This document shows positions 21,235-30,512 of a stretch of 35,606 bases of DNA, piece after piece. Below the pieces are notes generated by a model. The model was not told where the DNA came from, did no database searches, and worked only from the letters and a program-made list of their open reading frames with translations. Positions within the stretch are counted from its first letter, which is position 1, and each line of letters opens with the position of its first letter. The stretch is from Candidatus Yonathbacteria bacterium RIFCSPHIGHO2_02_FULL_44_14 (lineage in GTDB: Bacteria > Patescibacteriota > Minisyncoccia > Phycocordibacterales > UBA1550), in NCBI GenBank assembly GCA_001823535.1, contig MHUT01000018.1, positions 1 through 35,606 of the forward strand, given 5' to 3'. The position numbers were made by a program, and so were the translations under genes.

Positions 21235-22797
21235 TTACGGAGTAACATTGATATCAAGCTCCAGTTTTAATGTCGGAGTTGTTGCCGAGTCAGTATCGAT
21301 GTAGATAATTTTTTTTGCCGGTCCGGTGCCTTGCGGCCCATGCGCCGCCGGGTCCACCAACACTTCAATGCTTACCACTTCACCCGGACCAACCAACTCG
21401 CTTAGGCTCGACAATCCACTGTGTCCAGGCATACCAAACGGTCCCTTGCGAGATGCGCCATTTACCAATGTCGCTTCCGTGCACATACAAGAAGTATAGA
21501 TTTTAAAAATCTTTACCGATGTGCTTCCGGTATTTCTTACCTTGAACGAATGCTCAACTTTACCCTTCGCCATTGATACGATGCCAAAATCAAAAGATTT
21601 TTCTTCTGATACGAGCGCGCTGTAATTCCCGTTGCCGGAAACCCCTGTACCGCCATACCATACACTGATTCCATTCGGCGCTGTGCCCACTTTTATCTTT
21701 GCAACTTCTTTTTCGGTAGCTGTGTCGATTACCGACACATCATCGCTCTTGAGATTAGTCACATACACAAATTTTCCATCTCGGGAAACAATCACACCAT
21801 GCGGAGCCGACCCACCCTTAATTGCCCTTACTACCTTCATTTCCTTTAGGTCAATCTTGTAGACTGTGTCGCTGATTGGCTGATCAAAATAGAACCCTTG
21901 ATCAGCCACATACACGAAACGAGAATCGGGTGTCGGATAGAGCTGCACCGGTCCCTTCGCCTCTTTTGGCAGATCAATGTAGCTCAGCTTGGTGGAAGCA
22001 ATATCATACACCGCCAAGCTTTTTGCATCATACACCGAAGCGAGCGCGTACTTCCCATCCGGCGTAACTCCTGTCTGTACTGCCGCGCCCCTGAGTGAAA
22101 TATCTTTCATGCTGAAACTTGCGATATCAAGAACCCCCAAACTCTTTCCTCCGAGCATTGCGATATACGCAGTCTTGCCGTCTGGTGAAATACGAAGTCC
22201 ATGAGGTCCGCCGCCTTTCTTTGTGGCAACCTCTTTTTCTACGGCAAACGAAGCTGTGTTTATCTTGTATATGACTCCCTTCTCCTGCGATGCGACAATA
22301 GCATAAGAACTGTCTGGTGTCAGAGAAACATGCGATAGGTGTAGCTCTTGCCCAATCTCAATCCTTTTTATAACCACATCTGAGAACGGATCAATGACGA
22401 TTACCTCATCGTTACTTTTCCCCGTATCTGCTATCTCGTCACCATGCCCCGCACTCGCCTCGGCTCTCGGTATAATCCGAAGGGACATTTTCATTTTCTT
22501 GTCATCTGCGTTGGCTGTCACCCACACACTTTTATTGTCGGGGGAAACCTGCACATTGTGTGGCATATAGCCAACCGTTGCTTCGCCTTTATCTTCAGAC
22601 AAATCAATTCTTTTCAAAACTTGCCTTGTCCGCGCATCAAGCACTACAATCTCTCCAGAGCCCTCGATAGCAACATACACTTTTTCTGACATTTTAGAAG
22701 AAATCTTTTCATTTTTCTGATTTCCGCTCCCGTAAAAAACAAGAGTGGCAACTCCCGTGATTGCGATTACCGCAATCAAAATTTTTATATTTTTCAT
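21235..22797 (-). CDS. YVTN-type beta-propeller fused to a C-terminal DUF1573 domain, exported
   Basis: The 520-aa product has an N-terminal signal/anchor (residues 4-22). Residues about 38-380 form repeated blades of the YVTN/cytochrome-d1-like propeller: SPDNKSVWVTAN, SPDGKTAYIAML, TPDGKYALASVY, SRDGKFVYVTNLKSDDVSVI. A linker WYGGTGVSGNGNYSALV leads into DUF1573 (about 395-520), with FDFGIVSMAKGKVEHSFKVRN and the Cys motif TSCMCTEA. DUF1573 is an Ig-like domain found in envelope proteins. A His/Asp-rich insert (SAGHGDEIADTG) lies near residue 115. This fusion is unusual; a metal or redox sensing or binding role is inference. Confidence 0.85.
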   Translation of the reverse strand: MKNIKILIAVIAITGVATLVFYGSGNQKNEKISSKMSEKVYVAIEGSGEIVVLDARTRQVLKRIDLSEDKGEATVGYMPHNVQVSPDNKSVWVTANADDKKMKMSLRIIPRAEASAGHGDEIADTGKSNDEVIVIDPFSDVVIKRIEIGQELHLSHVSLTPDSSYAIVASQEKGVIYKINTASFAVEKEVATKKGGGPHGLRISPDGKTAYIAMLGGKSLGVLDIASFSMKDISLRGAAVQTGVTPDGKYALASVYDAKSLAVYDIASTKLSYIDLPKEAKGPVQLYPTPDSRFVYVADQGFYFDQPISDTVYKIDLKEMKVVRAIKGGSAPHGVIVSRDGKFVYVTNLKSDDVSVIDTATEKEVAKIKVGTAPNGISVWYGGTGVSGNGNYSALVSEEKSFDFGIVSMAKGKVEHSFKVRNTGSTSVKIFKIYTSCMCTEATLVNGASRKGPFGMPGHSGLSSLSELVGPGEVVSIEVLVDPAAHGPQGTGPAKKIIYIDTDSATTPTLKLELDINVTP

Positions 22798-22898
22798 ATT
22801 CTCAATTAGTTACACCCTCCCTAACCAATGCTTTCCGCTATTTTGGAGGATTGGCAGAATTGATTAGTTGGGAATGGTATTGATCTGTTAAAAACAAA

Positions 22899-23312
22899 CT
22901 AAATGAGAGATGGACTATTTATCAAAAGCGACAGCCAGCGAATAATTGCCTGCGGTCTGTAAAGATTCGCGTTAAAATTGCGGTGCAGGCGAAGAGAAAC
23001 AACTAAAAGAAGTGCGTTTAGCAAAACGACGTATCTACCCAAGAACGCGTACGCGATGACTGCAAATAGGAGAAACACCATCGACACTTCTGTTATGACA
23101 GAAGAAACAATGCCATCAGTAAACGACTGGTACATCGAAATGTAATGCTGCGCTACAGGCAAGACACTGTCGGGGCAGACCGAAGTATGGAGAGACGCAA
23201 TAGAGCACTGCCCGTTCGTAGAGTGAGCGCTATTGTGATTCATCACAAAAAGACCAGAGACTGCGCCTCCAGCGAACCAAATAACCAATAGTGAAATCAG
23301 AAACTTTTTCAT
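22899..23312 (-). CDS. Small membrane protein with Cys-containing extracytoplasmic loop
   Basis: From the ATG at 23312 the 137-aa product starts MKKFLISLLVIWFAGGAVSG, a signal-like hydrophobic segment. A loop follows with Cys in NGQCSIA and SVCPDS and several His, then two close hydrophobic segments (SMVFLLFAVIAYAFLG; VVLLNALLLVVSL). An in-frame ATG at 23333 would add seven residues; a -10-like TATACT (23350-23355) permits either. The family is unknown. It lies between the DUF1573 fusion and the DUF302/copper ATPase pair on the same strand. A gap of about 100 nt separates it from each. Confidence 0.65.
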   Translation of the reverse strand: MKKFLISLLVIWFAGGAVSGLFVMNHNSAHSTNGQCSIASLHTSVCPDSVLPVAQHYISMYQSFTDGIVSSVITEVSMVFLLFAVIAYAFLGRYVVLLNALLLVVSLRLHRNFNANLYRPQAIIRWLSLLINSPSLI

Positions 23313-23450
23313 ATATTCCCATACTAACACCATTTCTTTTAAAAATTCAAGTATACACCCTATTCAAATTTATCGCACAAATGCTCTTAAAAAGAGAGTA
23401 TCTCAACCTCCCATATCTGCATATATTGTAAGAGTATTTTTTTGTTTTTA

Positions 23451-23834
23451 CTACTTTGCATTATCAATGATATTTCGAATAATCTGATCAATCTCTTTCG
23501 GCATCTCGCCCAAGTCGGCGTGCGGGAAAAACTGAGATAAAACGATAGGACGCATGCCGGAGATAAAAGCTTCCCCATCTTTAACATACACATTTATCTT
23601 GCACGGCATACAGAGACCGATTTTGATATCAGCATTCAAAAACTCATTTGCGTACTTGGCGTTGCAGAATTCAACGATTTTAAACTGGTCTCTTTGAAAA
23701 CCCTTTTCAACCAAAGACTTCTGTACATCGTGAACATACAAAACGCGCATGCCAGCCTTTACTATCTCCTCTTCCACCGCAAGAACCGCAACGTCAAAAG
23801 GTTTTATAGTAGTCATTGTATAGTCAAATTCCAT
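23451..23834 (-). CDS. DUF302 domain protein
   Basis: The 127-aa product matches DUF302: an acidic N-terminal helix, VEEEIVKAGMRVLYVHDV, KIVEFCNAKYANEFL, and IGLCMPCKINVYVKDG with the conserved CxPC-type pair. The family's function is unknown, though it is often found with metal and sulfur redox genes. It lies 5 nt after the copper ATPase and is probably co-transcribed with it. The start at 23834 is chosen because a longer frame would overlap the ATPase by 170 nt; AGGT lies 5 nt upstream. Confidence 0.88.
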   Translation of the reverse strand: MEFDYTMTTIKPFDVAVLAVEEEIVKAGMRVLYVHDVQKSLVEKGFQRDQFKIVEFCNAKYANEFLNADIKIGLCMPCKINVYVKDGEAFISGMRPIVLSQFFPHADLGEMPKEIDQIIRNIIDNAK

Positions 23835-23839
23835 TGTAC

Positions 23840-25966
23840 CTATATTATACTCAAACTTCTCCTCCGAAGCAATAACGCATTCAAAGCCACAATCACCGTC
23901 GACGCACTCATGAATACCGCTGCGACAGATGGCTGTAAAATGACACCCTTGGAAGCAAGCGCGCCAGCAGCAAGAGGGAGTGCAATAATGTTGTACCCCG
24001 TTGCCCAAAAAAGATTTTGTATCATCTTTGTATAGGTGAGTTGTGAGAGGCGAATGATTTTAGGAATATCGCGCGGGTCATTTTTGACGAGAATAATTCC
24101 CGCCGACTCAATGGCAACATTTGTCCCCGCACCGATAGCGATGCCGAGATCTGCTTGCGTGAGTGCGGGCGCATCGTTCACCCCGTCCCCTACCATCGCG
24201 ACCTTGTGTCCTTTTGCCTGAAGCATTTTTACCTTCTCTGATTTTTCATGCGGGAGCACGCGCGCAAAATATTCGTCGATGCGAAGCTCATGCGCAACCC
24301 ACTTTGCAACATCAGGAGAATCACCGGTAATCATTGCTGTGCGAATACCAAGCTCACGAAGCGCCTCTATCGCCTCTCGTGATTCCTCCCGAATAGTATC
24401 TGCAAGAGCGATAGCGCCGACAAGCTGACCCTTTGATGCCACAAAAATCACCGTCTTACCTTCACTTTCGAGCGCATGAGTTTTTAAAATAATCTCTGGT
24501 GCGAGAATAATCGTCACTTCGTTCATAAACGCTTCATTCCCCACAAGCACCGTCTCCGAATTACCAAATTCGCGGCTTGACCCCACATCTCCACGCGCGC
24601 CTTTGCCTGCGACGCGTTCAAAACTTTTCATTGCGGGAAGTGTAATCCCGCGCTTATGCGCCTCGGTGACAATCGCTTTTGCAAGCGGATGCTCAGAGCC
24701 TTGATCCAGTCCCGCTCCTTTTTGAAGAACTTCACTCTCGGTAAAAGACGATGCGGGAATAATTGCGTGAACACCGAACGCGCCTTTGGTGAGCGTCCCC
24801 GTTTTATCAAAAAGCACGATGTCGATGGTGCGTGCCGACTCAAGCGCTATACGCTTGCGCACAAGGAACCCATTACGCGCTGCCATTGTGGTGGATATTG
24901 ATGCCACGAGTGGAACCGCGAGTCCAAGCGCATGGGGACAGGTAATCACGAGCACCGCAACCAAACGCTCGGTAGCAAACACAATTCCCGCGTCTAGAAA
25001 AATCCATGCAACAAATGTAGCAGTGCCCGCCACGACTGCAACAACCGTCAAATAGAGCGCCGCGCGATCAGACAAAATTTGAAGTCGCGACTTGCTCGCT
25101 TCTGCCTCGGCAACCAAACGCATCACCCCTGCGAGGAAAGTTCCTTCGCCAATCTTTTGAACTTCTATTGTGAGGCTCCCATCGCCATTAATAGACCCCG
25201 CGATTACTTCCGTACCAACAACTTTTAAAACAAGTTTTGATTCACCGGTAATTATTGATTCATTAAGCTCTGAGCGTCCTTCGACAACCACGCCGTCGGC
25301 GGGAACCTTCGCACCGGGACGCACGAGTATGCGTTCACCTACGCGAAGCTCTGCGATTGAAATCGTTTGAGTAGTGCCATCACGCATGACCTCTGCGGTA
25401 TCCGGCAAAAGTTTTGCAAGTTCCTTGAGCGCGCCCTGAGCACCCCTGACCGCTTTCATCTCTATCCAATGCCCCAAAAGCATTATTGCGATAAGTGTGG
25501 AAAGCTCCCAAAAGAGCGTGTGTTCACGACCTGTCAAAACCGAAAACACACTGAACGAATACGCTGCGGTGATTGCAAGCGCGATAAGCGTCATCATCCC
25601 GGGAAGCCCTGCGCGGAGCTCGCGATATGCGCCAAGGAGGAACACCGAACCGCCGTAAAAAAATATGATTGAGCCAAGTGCGAGTATTACATAGGGTAAC
25701 CCTATGTAATTGTAGTATGGCGGTTGCCACGTGAACGCCTGCGCAAAAATTTCAGAATACACGAGAATAGGAATCGTGAGTGCAAGCACTACCCAAAACT
25801 TTTTCAAAAAATCTTCCGTATGGTGTCCCGCGTGCTTATCAATAATATCGTGTTCTTTGTGCTCCTCTCTTTTTACAGGCACGAGCGTCATCCCGCACTC
25901 GGGACACATCCCATGCGCTTCACGCACGATGTTTGGGTGCATGGGACAGGTATATAGCGTTGCCAT
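23840..25966 (-). CDS. copB: Copper-type heavy-metal P1B ATPase (CopB-like, CPH motif)
   Basis: The 708-aa metal exporter has an N-terminal heavy-metal-binding domain of the YHS-like type (CPMHP near 7-11, then GMCPECGM) and His-rich stretches ([14 protein letters not shown]), in place of the CXXC MBD of CopA. Eight or so membrane helices carry TGES (240-243), CPH (343-345), DKTGTLTKG (387-395), the HP motif in GSEHPLAKA, and [10 protein letters not shown]. The CPH intramembrane site and His-rich N-terminus mark P1B-3/CopB-type ATPases, which export copper or silver. The start at 25966 is preferred because TATAAT ends 6 nt upstream; an ATG at 25981 overlaps the promoter. Confidence 0.92.
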   Translation of the reverse strand: MATLYTCPMHPNIVREAHGMCPECGMTLVPVKREEHKEHDIIDKHAGHHTEDFLKKFWVVLALTIPILVYSEIFAQAFTWQPPYYNYIGLPYVILALGSIIFFYGGSVFLLGAYRELRAGLPGMMTLIALAITAAYSFSVFSVLTGREHTLFWELSTLIAIMLLGHWIEMKAVRGAQGALKELAKLLPDTAEVMRDGTTQTISIAELRVGERILVRPGAKVPADGVVVEGRSELNESIITGESKLVLKVVGTEVIAGSINGDGSLTIEVQKIGEGTFLAGVMRLVAEAEASKSRLQILSDRAALYLTVVAVVAGTATFVAWIFLDAGIVFATERLVAVLVITCPHALGLAVPLVASISTTMAARNGFLVRKRIALESARTIDIVLFDKTGTLTKGAFGVHAIIPASSFTESEVLQKGAGLDQGSEHPLAKAIVTEAHKRGITLPAMKSFERVAGKGARGDVGSSREFGNSETVLVGNEAFMNEVTIILAPEIILKTHALESEGKTVIFVASKGQLVGAIALADTIREESREAIEALRELGIRTAMITGDSPDVAKWVAHELRIDEYFARVLPHEKSEKVKMLQAKGHKVAMVGDGVNDAPALTQADLGIAIGAGTNVAIESAGIILVKNDPRDIPKIIRLSQLTYTKMIQNLFWATGYNIIALPLAAGALASKGVILQPSVAAVFMSASTVIVALNALLLRRRSLSII

Positions 25967-25972
25967 ACACTT

Positions 25973-25978
25973 ATTATA
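25973..25978 (-). promoter_or_regulatory. -10 box (leaderless) of copB
   Basis: TATAAT on the minus strand, 6 nt before the ATG at 25966, so transcription should start at or near the start codon. Confidence 0.5.
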
Positions 25979-25983
25979 CACTA

Positions 25984-27651
25984 CTATTTCTCATTTTTTG
26001 GCGTGTACCCCAGAAGAGCGCGGGCGAGGCGGATATGTAAGAATGAGACATTCGGGCCAACTTTGTTCTTTATCGGCGTAAGTAGCAAAAGTTTATTTTC
26101 TTTCAAAAGTTCCTCTATCGCTTTCTCTATTTTCAAAAAATGCGGACGGGAAATTTCGTATTTCAAATACTCCATACCCACTTTTGATTCTTCTTCAATT
26201 AGTTTTTCAATGTGAGAAATGATAGTCTCGGCAGTCATTCCCCTCGCTTCCGCAATTTCTGCCAAACTTTTTTTCTCCGCAATCAAAAGCTCGGTTTCTT
26301 TGTGTGTGGCGAGCTTCTTTTCTTTTTGTGGAGGGCGAGAGCGCGCGAGAAATTCCTCCTGTATACGAGCGAGTTCTTTTGCGTCCATCTTTTTCAATTC
26401 CTCTCGCGCTACTTTTGAAAGCTCCTGAAAATCCTTGTCCAATTCACGCACCTCTTTATGCACCCGAAGCGCATTTTCGTTTATTCCCAAAATTGTAAGT
26501 CCCTCTAGCGATCGCACGCGAGAAAGCGCCACGTATCCCATCCCCGGTTCAAACGATTTTGAAAGATCCACTTCCACCGCATCCAAACTCATCCCCTGAC
26601 TTTTGTGCACAGTAATAGCCCACGCAAGACGAAGCGGGTACTGCAAAATTTCCGCTTTCACTTTTCCATCTTCCTCTACTTTCCACGAGGCGCGCGGAAT
26701 AACTATTCGTTTTCCTGATACGGTTTTAATCACTGGGTCTTCCATTTCGTCACACGACACCACCACGCCAAGCGTGCCGTTTACATACCCTGCTTCAAAA
26801 TTGTTCTTCACGCACATCACGCGTGCACCCGGCTTCAGACGGAGTGTTTCAGGTGCGAGGCACGACTTTTTTAGCGCAGTGGCTATTGCTTCCTTGCCAC
26901 GACTCTCCATCATATACGTTGCAATTTCATCGCCCTCAATTCTCTCAAGCTCGGTGTCATTCAATGTATCCACGTCGGCGTTGTGTGTAAAAAGTTTTGT
27001 GGAGGTTGTGAATTTCGGCGAACGCACGTTATGACGCGAACGAAGGTGCTCGCGCGCATCATCAGACACCTCGCCTGAGCGAATTTCATTGAGTATTGAA
27101 ATGGTAACATCGTCCTCTTGGCGAAACTGCCCCGAAAGATAGCAGATGGTAAATTCTGCCTCACGCCATGCGTCGCTCTTGTATATAAAATGAGTTTCAG
27201 GTTCCCCCGCGCGCGAAACTGGCGGTAGCTGAAAAAAGTCCCCGCATAAAATTACCTGCACACCGCCAAAAGGCTTATCGCTGTGTTTCATTGTCTTAAG
27301 CACAGTATTCACAAGATCAAGACGAAAATGATGAAGCATTGAAACTTCGTCAATGATAAGCACCTTCACTTTTTCAAATCGCTTGTAGAGGTATCCTTTT
27401 TCAAGCATAGCCTCAAGTTCGTAAGGCGACAAATGCGAGGCGATACCAATCCCTGCCCACGAGTGAATCGTTACGCCCCCCATGTGGGTTGCCGCAATAC
27501 CTGTCGACGCGGTAATGCCGATATCGATGTCATGCTCGCGTAAGTACGTAATATAGCGGTTAATAAGGTGCGTTTTACCGCTTCCCGCAGGTCCAGTCAC
27601 AAATACATTGCGTCCAGTTTTCAGTATTTCAAATGCTTCATCTTGGGTCAT
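25984..27651 (-). CDS. Pif1-like DNA helicase with C-terminal HTH/HRDC-type region
   Basis: The 555-aa superfamily 1 helicase has Walker A GPAGSGKT (20-27), TASTGIAATHMGG, the HSWAG motif, Walker B LIIDEVSM (98-105), GDFFQLPPV, the LSGQFRQ segment and the VHKSQGMSLDAVEVDL motif VI region. This is the Pif1/RecD-like group that unwinds DNA, including G-quadruplexes and stalled replication structures. The C-terminal third (from about 400) is Lys/Glu-rich and ends in a helix-turn-helix segment of the kind found C-terminally in RecQ and Pif1-like proteins (LAEIAEARGMTAETIISHIEKL). It ends 17 nt upstream of the copper ATPase start. Confidence 0.88.
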   Translation of the reverse strand: MTQDEAFEILKTGRNVFVTGPAGSGKTHLINRYITYLREHDIDIGITASTGIAATHMGGVTIHSWAGIGIASHLSPYELEAMLEKGYLYKRFEKVKVLIIDEVSMLHHFRLDLVNTVLKTMKHSDKPFGGVQVILCGDFFQLPPVSRAGEPETHFIYKSDAWREAEFTICYLSGQFRQEDDVTISILNEIRSGEVSDDAREHLRSRHNVRSPKFTTSTKLFTHNADVDTLNDTELERIEGDEIATYMMESRGKEAIATALKKSCLAPETLRLKPGARVMCVKNNFEAGYVNGTLGVVVSCDEMEDPVIKTVSGKRIVIPRASWKVEEDGKVKAEILQYPLRLAWAITVHKSQGMSLDAVEVDLSKSFEPGMGYVALSRVRSLEGLTILGINENALRVHKEVRELDKDFQELSKVAREELKKMDAKELARIQEEFLARSRPPQKEKKLATHKETELLIAEKKSLAEIAEARGMTAETIISHIEKLIEEESKVGMEYLKYEISRPHFLKIEKAIEELLKENKLLLLTPIKNKVGPNVSFLHIRLARALLGYTPKNEK

Positions 27652-27660
27652 TGTGCGTTT

Positions 27661-27669
27661 AGTCTACCA
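27661..27669 (-). promoter_or_regulatory. Extended -10 promoter (leaderless) of the Pif1-like helicase
   Basis: TGG-TAGACT on the minus strand ends 9 nt before the ATG. Confidence 0.55.
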
Positions 27670-27718
27670 CAGAACCCTTGTCGATAAAGCTGTGTTTGAA
27701 CTGAAGGTTGCATGCAGT

Positions 27719-28369
27719 CTATATATCAATATTTGCTGGTACGATATCGGCAAGGAAAACAGGGTCACTTACGAAAATCCTAGAGGTCTCCCTACCAGAA
27801 CCCGCAACTATATCGCATATCCCATCAGCACAAGGAATATACTTGTAGCTGGTATTCCAGTTATATGTGTATGTCTGTAATTTGTCGTCTTTAATTCGAA
27901 AGTATCGCCGTGTACCAGAATAAGGAGCCTCGTCTATTACAAAAACAAGGTGATAATTTTTGTAATTAACATCAGTTCGCATTCCATCGACCCATCCATG
28001 ATTAGCAAGAGTTTTTTCGTCGACGAAAACTGGTAAATCTCCTTCCTTTATCTGACGCTCTTTCAAAAAGTATTCTTTCCCGGAAAAATTAACGTCTTGG
28101 TGGAAAAAGATATCTTTTTCTGTCCTCCAAATCGCTGCCCTTACGCCCAGTGAATTACTTGTGGCGACACTCCAGTTAACATTTTTCAAAAAAAGGTGGT
28201 TCACATCGTTGAAATCGAATGATTGATCATTAGCATCACGAATAGTGTCAGTAAGTTTAATCTTTGTATTCGTAGAAGCAATAGGTATTGAAACATTACT
28301 TTGTGTTTGTCGCCATACCCAATACCCTCTCGCCACCGCTGCAACAAGGATAATTACTCCCGTCACCAT
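27719..28369 (-). CDS. Membrane-anchored exported protein, unknown
   Basis: From the ATG at 28369 the 216-aa product has an N-terminal anchor (MVTGVIILVAAVARGYWVW) and a beta-rich outside domain with a Cys pair (IPCADGICDIV). No family is recognised. An earlier in-frame ATG at 28438 is rejected because the extra codons are the terminator hairpin of the preceding gene. No clear ribosome-binding site. The gene follows that terminator, so it is a separate unit or depends on readthrough. Confidence 0.7.
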   Translation of the reverse strand: MVTGVIILVAAVARGYWVWRQTQSNVSIPIASTNTKIKLTDTIRDANDQSFDFNDVNHLFLKNVNWSVATSNSLGVRAAIWRTEKDIFFHQDVNFSGKEYFLKERQIKEGDLPVFVDEKTLANHGWVDGMRTDVNYKNYHLVFVIDEAPYSGTRRYFRIKDDKLQTYTYNWNTSYKYIPCADGICDIVAGSGRETSRIFVSDPVFLADIVPANIDI

Positions 28370-28405
28370 TAGTATTTTTTCATACAAAAAGTATATCACA
28401 ATGTA

Positions 28406-28432
28406 AAAAGCCCGCACAAAGTGTGGGCTTTT
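28406..28432 (-). terminator. Terminator of the 28448-30440 operon
   Basis: AAAAGCCCGCAC / GTGTGGGCTTTT stem with one mismatch (G-U on the minus strand) around AAA. Confidence 0.8.
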
Positions 28433-28447
28433 AAACAAGATATGCGG

Positions 28448-28957
28448 TTACTTATTCCACGGCATGAGCTCAAGAAGGTATGCGAGCAAGCAGTATCCAG
28501 TTGCACCCGAAAAAGTGAGTCCGGCACCGACGAGCGCCGAAAGAATTACCCAGTACGGATGCACAAAATATGCGAAGAGTACGCCAAGTAAAATAAGGAG
28601 TCCGGCGACTAGCATCACTTGGCGGATAATCGGTAGGCGGTTGCCGTTTCCCTTCACCGCAAGTCCACTGTGCTGCCACGCACTCAATCCTCCCTCTAAA
28701 TTCACTACGTGTACCCCTTGGGATTCAAGAATTTCACACACTTTTTTACTGCGCATACCACTCGCGCAGTGCACATAAACAGTTCCGTACTTCTTCAGTT
28801 GATCTACCGCGCTTCCTATTTCACCAGCAGGAATATTTTCTGCTTCAGGGATAGCGCGGTCTTTGTACTCAGCCGGCTCGCGCACATCCACGAGGATCTC
28901 GTCATGATCATCGTCATGCAAAAGCTCATTCAATTTTTTTGAGCTGATATTTTCCAT
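28448..28957 (-). CDS. Membrane rhodanese (YgaP-like; rhodanese plus DUF2892)
   Basis: The 169-aa product has a rhodanese domain (about 1-100) with catalytic Cys64 in CASGMRS, and VDVREPAEY, then two C-terminal membrane helices of the DUF2892 type (VMLVAGLLILLGVLFAYF; VILSALVGAGLTFSG). This arrangement matches E. coli YgaP, a membrane-bound sulfurtransferase. A TGG-TAGAAT box ends 7 nt before the ATG, inside the 3' end of the SGNH gene, so it can be expressed from its own promoter as a leaderless mRNA. Confidence 0.9.
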   Translation of the reverse strand: MENISSKKLNELLHDDDHDEILVDVREPAEYKDRAIPEAENIPAGEIGSAVDQLKKYGTVYVHCASGMRSKKVCEILESQGVHVVNLEGGLSAWQHSGLAVKGNGNRLPIIRQVMLVAGLLILLGVLFAYFVHPYWVILSALVGAGLTFSGATGYCLLAYLLELMPWNK

Positions 28958-28962
28958 ACTTT

Positions 28963-29580
28963 TTATTCTACCACACTAGCAAGCGTGGGATAGATACGCT
29001 CGGCTATTATCCCGTAACCGGCATTATTAGGATGCACTGCGTCCGACATGTACTGCGAATTCCCAAAAATCCCACCAAGTACATCAGTTACAAAAGCGGT
29101 GCGGTAGACATCTCGCAAGTTCTCAAACTCGGTATCAAAACGGTCGTTAAAAAGACCGCCACGAACCCCCAACAAAATTACTATTGCTCCGCGTGCTTGA
29201 ATGTTTTCAATAAGGACTGCGAGATTTTTGTGCGTGTCAGAAAGAGGAATCTTTTTTAAGTGGTCATTTCCACCAAGCAGCAGAAGTACTACTTTAGGAT
29301 TATAGTTGTCGAGCTGACTAATGCGCGCAATCCCATCCGCCGTTGTATCTCCTGCATGCCCCATGTTGATAATTGGTAGCCCAATTTTTTTAGAGAGCAA
29401 GGACACGAAGTCGTTCCCCTCTGTAGACCCAACTCCTTCAACAAGACTATCGCCAAAGGCGATGACATCCGTCCCTTTTGATGGATAATTCGTGATTGGT
29501 GTAGTACGCAAAAAATAGTAAATACTAAGCGTAACAAGCGCTACTAAAAGTACACCGAGAATTATCATTCGAAGTTTCAC
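28963..29580 (-). CDS. SGNH/GDSL hydrolase, membrane-anchored
   Basis: The 205-aa product has an N-terminal membrane segment (about 5-24) and the SGNH blocks: block I FGDSLVEG with catalytic Ser45, Gly in NMGHAGDTT, block III LLGGNDHL with Asn105, and block V SDAVHPN with Asp180 and His183. It is a TesA-type esterase or lipase acting outside the membrane; the substrate is not known. It begins with GTG at 29580 (or ATG at 29568), 20 nt after the preceding exported-protein gene, and is probably in one operon with it and the rhodanese. Confidence 0.9.
   Translation of the reverse strand: MKLRMIILGVLLVALVTLSIYYFLRTTPITNYPSKGTDVIAFGDSLVEGVGSTEGNDFVSLLSKKIGLPIINMGHAGDTTADGIARISQLDNYNPKVVLLLLGGNDHLKKIPLSDTHKNLAVLIENIQARGAIVILLGVRGGLFNDRFDTEFENLRDVYRTAFVTDVLGGIFGNSQYMSDAVHPNNAGYGIIAERIYPTLASVVE
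28965..28973 (-). promoter_or_regulatory. Extended -10 promoter (leaderless) of the rhodanese gene
   Basis: TGG-TAGAAT on the minus strand, 7 nt before the ATG and overlapping the stop region of the SGNH hydrolase gene. Confidence 0.5.
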
Positions 29581-29600
29581 TTTTTTCTTAACATAAATCT

Positions 29601-30440
29601 TTATCGAATCCCCGTATCACAAGAAATATCAACCGAGGTCGTGGCGGTTTGCAAGTGAACAGCTACTGGCGAACAGCTTGGATGAATAGTCTCTGTTCCT
29701 GCTTCTATTTTATAAAACCCGAATGGAAGCACAACAGAGAAAGCTCCGTCACTCCCCGCCTGTGTTGTTTTAATCAACTTTCCACTTTCTGAAGAAAATA
29801 CATCTATCTTTGTTTGATATGGCTTTGGTGCGCACTTTGGGTCTGGTGGCATTCGTTCTACGGGGCATATTGGTGAAAGCGTTACTCGTCCACTAATAGT
29901 GCCTATACTTCCCGAATCTTTTTTTACATCCTTAGCAACATGAAAAGTAATGCGGTAGTCGTTCGCTATAATCTTTTCTCTACTCTTTGGCGCAGGAAGA
30001 ACGGTAATAATTGATACGATATGACCGTCGAACGAGTACGGCGCTTCAATTGATGACATGTTTCTCGTTTCAGATTTTGAGGCGCCTACAAGAGTGACGT
30101 TAGCTTTGAACTCTCCCTCCCAAATACACTGTACGTCCATTGGGCAACGGCTGTCCGATACAAATGAATTAACAGTGATGTTTAGATCGTCTACTTTTCC
30201 TTTTTGCCCCACACCAAGAACTACGTCACCCGTTGTTGGAATAGGTTGCGCCACCTCATCGGGGCACGCGGTAAATTCACAATTTGGGCCAGTACGACCC
30301 ACAGCGCTTCCGTCAGGGCAGAGCTTTGCTTCCATCGTGCAGGCAACAGGCTGCACGTCATTATTGTTCACATTCAACAAAACTGCGCCAGCAACAAGTA
30401 TGACCACCGCTGACAAAAACAAGATGAGCATTTTCCACAT
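29601..30440 (-). CDS. Exported Cys-rich protein with C-terminal carboxypeptidase-regulatory-like domain
   Basis: The 279-aa product has an N-terminal signal/anchor (MLILFLSAVVILVAGAVLL). A short Cys motif (ACTMEAKLCPDGS ... RTGPNCEFTACP) follows, of a type seen repeatedly in Patescibacteria exported proteins. A beta domain contains SDSRCPMDVQCIWEGEF, and a C-terminal region of about 85 residues (SGRVTLSPICP onward) resembles a carboxypeptidase-regulatory beta-sandwich (GAFSVVLPFGFYKIEAG). Ten or more Cys suggest disulfides outside the cell. It is probably an envelope protein. TGA-TATAAT ends 6 nt before the ATG: a leaderless mRNA. Confidence 0.78.
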   Translation of the reverse strand: MWKMLILFLSAVVILVAGAVLLNVNNNDVQPVACTMEAKLCPDGSAVGRTGPNCEFTACPDEVAQPIPTTGDVVLGVGQKGKVDDLNITVNSFVSDSRCPMDVQCIWEGEFKANVTLVGASKSETRNMSSIEAPYSFDGHIVSIITVLPAPKSREKIIANDYRITFHVAKDVKKDSGSIGTISGRVTLSPICPVERMPPDPKCAPKPYQTKIDVFSSESGKLIKTTQAGSDGAFSVVLPFGFYKIEAGTETIHPSCSPVAVHLQTATTSVDISCDTGIR

Positions 30441-30446
30441 AACTTC

Positions 30447-30455
30447 ATTATATCA
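30447..30455 (-). promoter_or_regulatory. Extended -10 promoter (leaderless), minus strand
   Basis: TGA-TATAAT ends 6 nt before the ATG at 30440, with no Shine-Dalgarno. Confidence 0.65.
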
Positions 30456-30477
30456 AAAAAATTAAACTAAGTGTCTA

Positions 30478-30506
30478 TTGTCCAAGCAACCCAACTCTGT
30501 CATAAT
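30478..30506 (+). promoter_or_regulatory. Promoter for the transglutaminase-like gene (leaderless)
   Basis: TTGTCC (30478-30483), a 17-nt spacer, CATAAT (30501-30506), with the ATG at 30513 only 6 nt downstream. It is divergent from the promoter at 30447-30455, in a 72-bp intergenic region. Confidence 0.65.
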
Positions 30507-30512
30507 TGAGTG

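Noticed and set aside
23835-24008. Longer DUF302 protein extending into the copper ATPase gene
   Set aside because: The added Cys-rich residues overlap the ATPase C-terminus in another frame and are absent from the DUF302 pattern.
28370-28438. Upstream start for the protein at 27719-28369
   Set aside because: The extra codons coincide with the terminator hairpin of the preceding operon (28406-28432).
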